From positions 1 to 10,324 of the forward strand of contig DMRT01000141.1 of NCBI GenBank assembly GCA_003455235.1: a stretch of DNA of 10,324 bases, written 5' to 3'. The stretch is from Chitinophagaceae bacterium. Lineage in GTDB: Bacteria; Bacteroidota; Bacteroidia; Chitinophagales; Chitinophagaceae. The position numbers were made by a program, and so were the translations under genes. Numbering within the stretch: position 1 is the stretch's first letter; each line of letters starts with the position of its first letter. Positions 6,109-10,324 of this stretch are shown piece after piece. The notes under the pieces were generated by a model. That model ran no database searches. It was not told the origin of the DNA and was given only the letters and a program-made list of their open reading frames with translations.

Positions 6109-7074
6109 CTAGCTCTCCCGCATCATCAGGTAATCGGCCAGTTCCTGGAGCGGTTTTTTACGGGAAGAAATAACGGCGGTGTCTTCCAGGTGCTTCAGCG
6201 CTGTGTGCAGGAATTTATTTTTAAGTTCTTTCGCCCAGTCATCCGCTTTGCAGTCGCGGAAGATCTGCAGCACTTTTTCCACTTTATCAGCAGGATTGTT
6301 TTTGATCAGTGATTTCAATTCTGCCAGAGCAGCCGGCAAAGCCGTTTCAAAGGCATGGATCATCAGGAAGGTTTTTTTATTGGCGATGATATCACCTCCT
6401 ACGGTCTTTCCGAATTTCTCCGGGTTGCCGAATGCATCCAGGTAATCGTCCTGCACCTGGAAGGCAATGCCGAGGTGCTTGCCAAATTCGTATAAATGTT
6501 TTTGATTGGCCTCTCCTGCCCCGCCAAGAATAGCACCCAGTTGCAGGCTGGCCGCCACCAGCACCGATGTTTTGAGGGTGATCATGTTCAGGTATTCATC
6601 AAAACTCACCATTTCCCGCTGTTCAAAATCCATGTCGAGTTGCTGCCCTTCGCAAACCTGGCTGGCGGTAACGTTGAAGAGGAATAATACTTTCTGCAGG
6701 TTGGCAGGCTGTATCTTATTCAGGTTTTCGTATGCTTTTACAAACATCACATCGCCTGCAAGGATGGCTGTTGACTCTCCGTATTTGGTATGAACGGTTG
6801 CCATGCCCCGCCGCACGGGTGCTTTGTCCATAATGTCATCATGTATAAGGCTGAAATTATGGAACAGCTCGATGGCAGCAGCAGCATGATAGGCGTCTGC
6901 TCCCGGCTCTTCAAAAAGCTGGTTACCCATCAGCACACAAACGGGGCGGATACGTTTACCGCCGATGCCGAGTATGTACTGCGCCGGATCATATAAAGTA
7001 ACGGGCTGTTGCGGGAACTGCCGGGTGTTGAATTTTTCTTCAAACAGTTTTAAGAGTTCTGTAAACGAATGCAT
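6109..7074 (-). CDS. Polyprenyl synthetase family protein (trans-isoprenyl diphosphate synthase)
   Basis: This 321-residue cytosolic enzyme condenses isopentenyl diphosphate onto an allylic diphosphate to build all-trans isoprenoid chains. All family landmarks are present: G-G-K-R-I-R-P (38-44), the first Asp-rich motif D-D-I-M-D (79-83), R-R-G (88-90), K-T (168-169), the second Asp-rich motif D-D-Y-L-D (209-213) and G-K-T-V-G-G-D (222-228). The residue five before the first motif is Phe74, with Phe71 three further back. Bulky aromatic residues there are known to stop elongation early, so a C15-C20 product such as geranylgeranyl diphosphate is more likely than a long quinone tail; this is inference. 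An in-frame TTG at 7095 and an ATG at 7080 are alternatives; the ATG at 7074 is preferred because M-H-S-F leads straight into helix A. It follows rnr by 39 bp, with a hairpin between them. Confidence 0.94.
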   Translation of the reverse strand: MHSFTELLKLFEEKFNTRQFPQQPVTLYDPAQYILGIGGKRIRPVCVLMGNQLFEEPGADAYHAAAAIELFHNFSLIHDDIMDKAPVRRGMATVHTKYGESTAILAGDVMFVKAYENLNKIQPANLQKVLFLFNVTASQVCEGQQLDMDFEQREMVSFDEYLNMITLKTSVLVAASLQLGAILGGAGEANQKHLYEFGKHLGIAFQVQDDYLDAFGNPEKFGKTVGGDIIANKKTFLMIHAFETALPAALAELKSLIKNNPADKVEKVLQIFRDCKADDWAKELKNKFLHTALKHLEDTAVISSRKKPLQELADYLMMRES

Positions 7075-7089
7075 GGTCATCTGTTCTGG

Positions 7090-7111
7090 CGGCAAACATA
7101 CTGGTTTGCCG
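7090..7111. other. Perfect 8-bp inverted repeat between rnr and the prenyl synthase gene
   Basis: CGGCAAAC (7090-7097) and GTTTGCCG (7104-7111) flank a 6-base loop. On the minus strand, the sense of both neighbouring genes, it starts 2 bases after the rnr stop codon and is not followed by a T run, so it is not a classic terminator there. It could be an intercistronic stem protecting or pausing the transcript. On the plus strand it is followed by a T-rich tract, which is the complement of the Lys codons ending rnr, and would look like a terminator of antisense transcription. Confidence 0.6.
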
Positions 7112-7113
7112 GT

Positions 7114-9159
7114 TTATTTTTTCTTTTTGGATTTTTTATGGTCCGGCGCCGGCTTGTGCTTTCTTCCTGCATCCGGCGAGAACGGCTTTCTCTCCTGTAC
7201 TCCTTTGGCTGCAGGCACCCATTCATAATCCAGTTGCCGTTTGCTGAGGTTGGCGGCCACCACTTTAATACGCACCATATCTCCCATCCTGAACTTATGT
7301 TTGGTACGCATTCCCACCAGGGCATAATCCGCTTCATCAAGCCTGAAGTCGTCGTATTCATTCAGCTCCCGAACGGTAACCATGCCCTCGCATTTGTGTT
7401 CTACTGTTTCTACAAAGAATCCAAACGAAGCCACGCCGCTGATGATGCCGTCAAATTCTTCGCCCAGGTAGTTTTTCATAAATTCCACCTGTTTGTATTT
7501 ATTCCCGGCCCGTTCGGCTTCCATGGCCTTGCGTTCCCGGTCGCTGCAGTGCCGGCATTTGTCTTCCATCTTCTTATCCGGTTTCAGGTTCTTATCCAGG
7601 CACTCCTGCAAAATGCGGTGCACCAGCACGTCGGGATACCGGCGTATGGGGGATGTAAAATGGCAGTAGTGCTCAAATCCCAATCCGTAATGACCGATGT
7701 TTTCCGAAGTATACACCGCCTTGGCCATGGTGCGGATGCCAAGTTGTTCCAGCACATGCTGCTCAGGCTTTCCCTGTACATCGCTCAGGAGTTTATTAAA
7801 CGAAGCGGCCACCGCATTTTCATCATGCATATCAAACACATACCCGAATTTCCGGGCAAAGGCTACAAAGGGTTTTAGTTTTTCATCATCTGGGGTATCG
7901 TGAATGCGGTACGGGAAGGGAATGGCTTCCTTATTGATCTTGATCCTCGATACGTATTCGGCCACTGCCCGGTTAGCCAGCAACATGAATTCCTCAATCA
8001 GTTTATGCGCTTCCTTGCTTTCCTTAATCACGATGCCCAGTGGCTTCCCTTTTTCATCCAGTTTAAAACGTACTTCCTGCGATGAGAAGTTAATGGCGCC
8101 GTTGCGGAAACGTTCTTTGCGGAACTTCTGCGCCAGGTCGTTCAGCAATAAAATCGGCTTGAAGTGCAGCCCCTCTTTTTTCTCAATGATCTCCTGCACT
8201 TCTTCATACGTAAACCGGTGGTTGCTGTGTATTACGGTGCGCCCGATCCAGGTATGTTTGATCTCGGCCCGGTTGGTGATCTGGAAGATGGCCGAAAAGG
8301 TATACTTGTCTTCATGAGGCCGCAGCGAACACAATTCGTTGGATATTTTTTCGGGCAGCATGGGATTTACCCGGTCAGGCAGGTACACGCTGGTGGCACG
8401 TTCATAAGCGGTTTTGTCGAGCACACTGCCGGGCTTCACAAAATGGCTCACATCGGCAATGTGTACTCCAATCTCGTAATTACCATTGTCCATATTACGG
8501 ATGGAAATGGCATCATCAAAATCCTTTGCATCCACGGGATCGATGGTGAAGGTGAGAATGTCGCGGCAGTCTTTGCGCTTACGCAGTTCTTCCCGGGTGA
8601 TATCGGGCATCAGCTGTTTCACTTCTTCCAGTACCTGGTTGTCAAATCCCAGCGGGAAGCCGGCTTCTACGAGAATCTCTTTCATCGCCATATCATTCTC
8701 GTCTTCGGCCTTGAGTACCGACAGCACTTCGCCCACGGGTTTTTTATCGTTCTTATCCCAGTTGAGCAGTTTAACAATTACCCGGTCATTATCCTGGGCA
8801 CCGTTGAGTTTGTCGTCGGAAATATAAAAGTCAGGAACCGGCTTTTCGGAATTGGGAATAAAGAATGCAAAACTCCTGCTTTTTTGGATCGTTCCTACAA
8901 ATTCGGTTTGTTTGCGTTCCACCACGTCGGTGATCTTTCCTTCGGCACGCTTGTCTTTGCGGATGCTTTTATTTACCTGCACCCTCACCAGGTCTCCGTG
9001 CAGGGCCCGGTTAAAGTCGTTCGGCCGCACCATGATGTCTTTTTCCACACCTTCAATGATCACATAGCCCATGCCGCTTCTTGAAATATCCAGTCTTCCT
9101 TTTAAGTTGATTACCTGGGAGGATTTCTTCTTGTCGTTGTTCTTTTTTTTCTTACTCAT
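7114..9159 (-). CDS. rnr: Ribonuclease R (RNB family 3'-5' exoribonuclease)
   Basis: This 681-residue processive 3'-to-5' exoribonuclease degrades structured RNA in mRNA decay and rRNA quality control. Domain order: a Lys-rich N-tail (1-12), two cold-shock-like OB domains (about 18-75 and 85-150), the RNB catalytic domain (about 197-525) and an S1 domain (about 567-645). A basic tail rich in Lys follows (657-681). The magnesium-binding Asp set reads I-D-P-V-D-A-K-D-F-D-D (206-216), with Asp207, 213, 215 and 216 in the spacing of the RNase II/R active site. The motif H-Y-C-H-F-T-S-P-I-R-R-Y (497-508) is intact. It is shorter than the E. coli enzyme (about 813 residues) mainly because the N-terminal helix-turn-helix domain is missing, as I expect for Bacteroidota. 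The ATG at 9159 is the only reasonable start. A run of eight A lies in codons 4-6. It is first in a minus-strand pair with the prenyl synthase. Confidence 0.97.
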   Translation of the reverse strand: MSKKKKNNDKKKSSQVINLKGRLDISRSGMGYVIIEGVEKDIMVRPNDFNRALHGDLVRVQVNKSIRKDKRAEGKITDVVERKQTEFVGTIQKSRSFAFFIPNSEKPVPDFYISDDKLNGAQDNDRVIVKLLNWDKNDKKPVGEVLSVLKAEDENDMAMKEILVEAGFPLGFDNQVLEEVKQLMPDITREELRKRKDCRDILTFTIDPVDAKDFDDAISIRNMDNGNYEIGVHIADVSHFVKPGSVLDKTAYERATSVYLPDRVNPMLPEKISNELCSLRPHEDKYTFSAIFQITNRAEIKHTWIGRTVIHSNHRFTYEEVQEIIEKKEGLHFKPILLLNDLAQKFRKERFRNGAINFSSQEVRFKLDEKGKPLGIVIKESKEAHKLIEEFMLLANRAVAEYVSRIKINKEAIPFPYRIHDTPDDEKLKPFVAFARKFGYVFDMHDENAVAASFNKLLSDVQGKPEQHVLEQLGIRTMAKAVYTSENIGHYGLGFEHYCHFTSPIRRYPDVLVHRILQECLDKNLKPDKKMEDKCRHCSDRERKAMEAERAGNKYKQVEFMKNYLGEEFDGIISGVASFGFFVETVEHKCEGMVTVRELNEYDDFRLDEADYALVGMRTKHKFRMGDMVRIKVVAANLSKRQLDYEWVPAAKGVQERKPFSPDAGRKHKPAPDHKKSKKKK

Positions 9160-9232
9160 ACATTACTGTAAACACCCGGGTACCACAAGCAATACGGAAC
9201 GTTGTTGACGGGGCAGTTACGCTGGTTATTTT
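9160..9232. promoter_or_regulatory. 73-bp divergent spacer between rnr and the MFS gene
   Basis: This short region should contain the rnr promoter and possibly that of the MFS gene. It holds the 8-bp palindrome ACCCGGGT (9174-9181), 14 bp before the rnr start, and on the plus strand TTGACG (9205-9210) and TATTTT (9227-9232) 16 bp apart. No clean TAnnTTTG match was found on either strand, so no promoter is placed with confidence. Confidence 0.35.
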
Positions 9233-10324
9233 ATGCTGCAATGTACCAACAAATTGCTACATTCGGTTAAATCACGCACGGTGCAGCCGCTCACAAATTC
9301 TCCACAAAAGATCATTACCAGAACGATCTGGATCCTCTCGCTGGTAAGCCTGTTCACCGACCTGGCCAGTGAAATGCTGTACCCCGTGATGCCGCTCTTT
9401 CTTCAGCACATCGGTTATACGGCTATCTTCATCGGCGTCCTTGAAGGCATTGCCGAAGCCGTGGCCGGGTTAAGCAAAAGTTATTTCGGTAAATGGAGCG
9501 ACCGCAGCGGCAAACGCCTGCCCTTTGTACAGCTGGGTTATGGGTTGAGTGCCATCAGCAAACCCATGCTGGCTGTTTTTGTTTATCCCTGGTGGATCTT
9601 TTTATCCCGTACCATCGATCGCCTGGGCAAAGGCATACGTACCGGTGCAAGAGATGCGATGCTGAGTGATGAGTGCAGCAAAGAAAACAAGGCGAGGGTT
9701 TTTGGTTTTCACCGCAGCATGGATACTTTCGGCGCTGTACTGGGACCCTTGATCGCCCTGGTTTACCTCTATTTTTATCCCAATGATTACAAAACACTTT
9801 TCCTGCTTGCTTTTGCCCCGGGATTACTTGCCATCATCGCCACCCTGGTCATCCGAGAAAAAAAGAAACAGGTTCCAATGCCTGCCGGCCATGTACAGCG
9901 TCCCGGGTTCTTCGCTTTCACAGGGTACTGGAAAAACAGTCCGCCCCGGTACAAAAAACTGCTCACCGGCCTGCTTCTCTTTGGCCTCTTCAACAGCTCA
10001 GATGTTTTTCTGCTGCTGAAGATGAAAGAATCGGGGCAGCCGGACAGTGTGGTGATCGGGACCTATATTTTTTACAACCTCGTTTATGCCCTGCTGGCCT
10101 ACCCGGTGGGCATACTGGCCGATAAGATCGGGCTGAAAAAAATATTCATCACCGGGATTTTTTTGTTTGCCGTAGTGTATACCGGCTTTGCCTTCTGCAA
10201 CCACGTAGTACTGTTTGCCCTGTTGTTCTTATTATACGGGGTATATGCAGCGGCTACCGAAGGCGTATCAAAAGCATGGATCAGCAATATCACTGCAACC
10301 TCGGAAACGGCAACGGCCATCGGT
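9233..10324 (+). CDS. MFS transporter (3' end beyond the window)
   Basis: The frame is open from an ATG at 9233 to the last base, giving 364 codons with no stop; the C-terminal part is missing. This is a major facilitator superfamily carrier in the inner membrane, of unknown substrate. Seen: TM1 and following loop W-I-L-S-L-V-S-L-F-T-D-L-A-S-E-M (33-48), the loop 2-3 MFS signature G-K-W-S-D-R-S-G-K-R (86-95), a conserved D-R-L-G-K-G-I-R (129-136) with R-D-A (140-142), F-G-F-H-R-S-M-D (157-164), and the equivalent signature of the second half, A-D-K-I-G-L-K-K (296-303). About nine hydrophobic segments are visible. The start is uncertain: 9233 gives about 30 extra polar residues before TM1 and has no visible ribosome site; TTG at 9254 or GTG at 9281 are alternatives. 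It diverges from rnr. Confidence 0.9.
   Translation, partial: MLQCTNKLLHSVKSRTVQPLTNSPQKIITRTIWILSLVSLFTDLASEMLYPVMPLFLQHIGYTAIFIGVLEGIAEAVAGLSKSYFGKWSDRSGKRLPFVQLGYGLSAISKPMLAVFVYPWWIFLSRTIDRLGKGIRTGARDAMLSDECSKENKARVFGFHRSMDTFGAVLGPLIALVYLYFYPNDYKTLFLLAFAPGLLAIIATLVIREKKKQVPMPAGHVQRPGFFAFTGYWKNSPPRYKKLLTGLLLFGLFNSSDVFLLLKMKESGQPDSVVIGTYIFYNLVYALLAYPVGILADKIGLKKIFITGIFLFAVVYTGFAFCNHVVLFALLFLLYGVYAAATEGVSKAWISNITATSETATAIG

Noticed and set aside
7114..9084. Long plus-strand open frames opposite rnr (for example 7069-7878 and 8164-9084)
   Set aside because: They are antisense shadows of a clear RNase R gene; their translations show no family features.
9205..9232. Sigma-70-like promoter TTGACG/TATTTT before the MFS gene
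   Set aside because: Bacteroidota main sigma factors prefer TAnnTTTG, and the -10 candidate abuts the best start codon; kept only as a question.
1..10324. CRISPR array, tRNA/rRNA, insertion sequence or known defence system
   Set aside because: No regular repeat-spacer pattern, RNA-gene signature, transposase or defence-domain motif was seen on either strand.

Overview
This window looks like an ordinary chromosomal stretch from a member of the Bacteroidota, most likely a Chitinophagaceae-type bacterium. That placement is inferred from family content and style: a DUF2027-Smr protein typical of the phylum, a short RNase R without an N-terminal helix-turn-helix, starts without Shine-Dalgarno sequences, short spacers and moderate GC. 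No rRNA or tRNA gene, CRISPR array, transposase, integrase or phage gene was recognised. Coding density is very high; the longest non-coding spacer is 204 bp, so no gene-free stretch exceeds 300 bases.

Layout: bases 2-2432 carry three plus-strand genes. The first is a 5'-truncated protein with a possible papain-like Cys/His/Asp triad. It overlaps by 11 bp a small lipoprotein of unknown function, which is followed by a YitT-family membrane protein. The YitT gene meets the next block tail to tail, and the two stop codons share the four bases CTAA.

Bases 2429-9159 carry five minus-strand genes. In transcription order they are RNase R (rnr), a polyprenyl (probably short-chain isoprenyl) diphosphate synthase, an APC-family amino acid permease, a DUF2027-Smr protein and a LysE-family exporter. 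rnr and the synthase are 39 bp apart and separated by a hairpin. A 204-bp spacer with degenerate 7-bp repeats follows the synthase. A good intrinsic terminator follows the permease and lies almost against the start of the DUF2027-Smr gene, whose stop is 4 bp from the LysE start.

Bases 9233-10324 carry the first 364 codons of an MFS transporter on the plus strand, divergent from rnr and cut by the window end.

Functionally this is RNA turnover, isoprenoid supply and several transporters with no obvious shared pathway. I do not see a convincing new multi-gene system. The items most worth a second look are the peptidase-like/lipoprotein gene pair, the two intergenic hairpins and the heptamer-repeat spacer.
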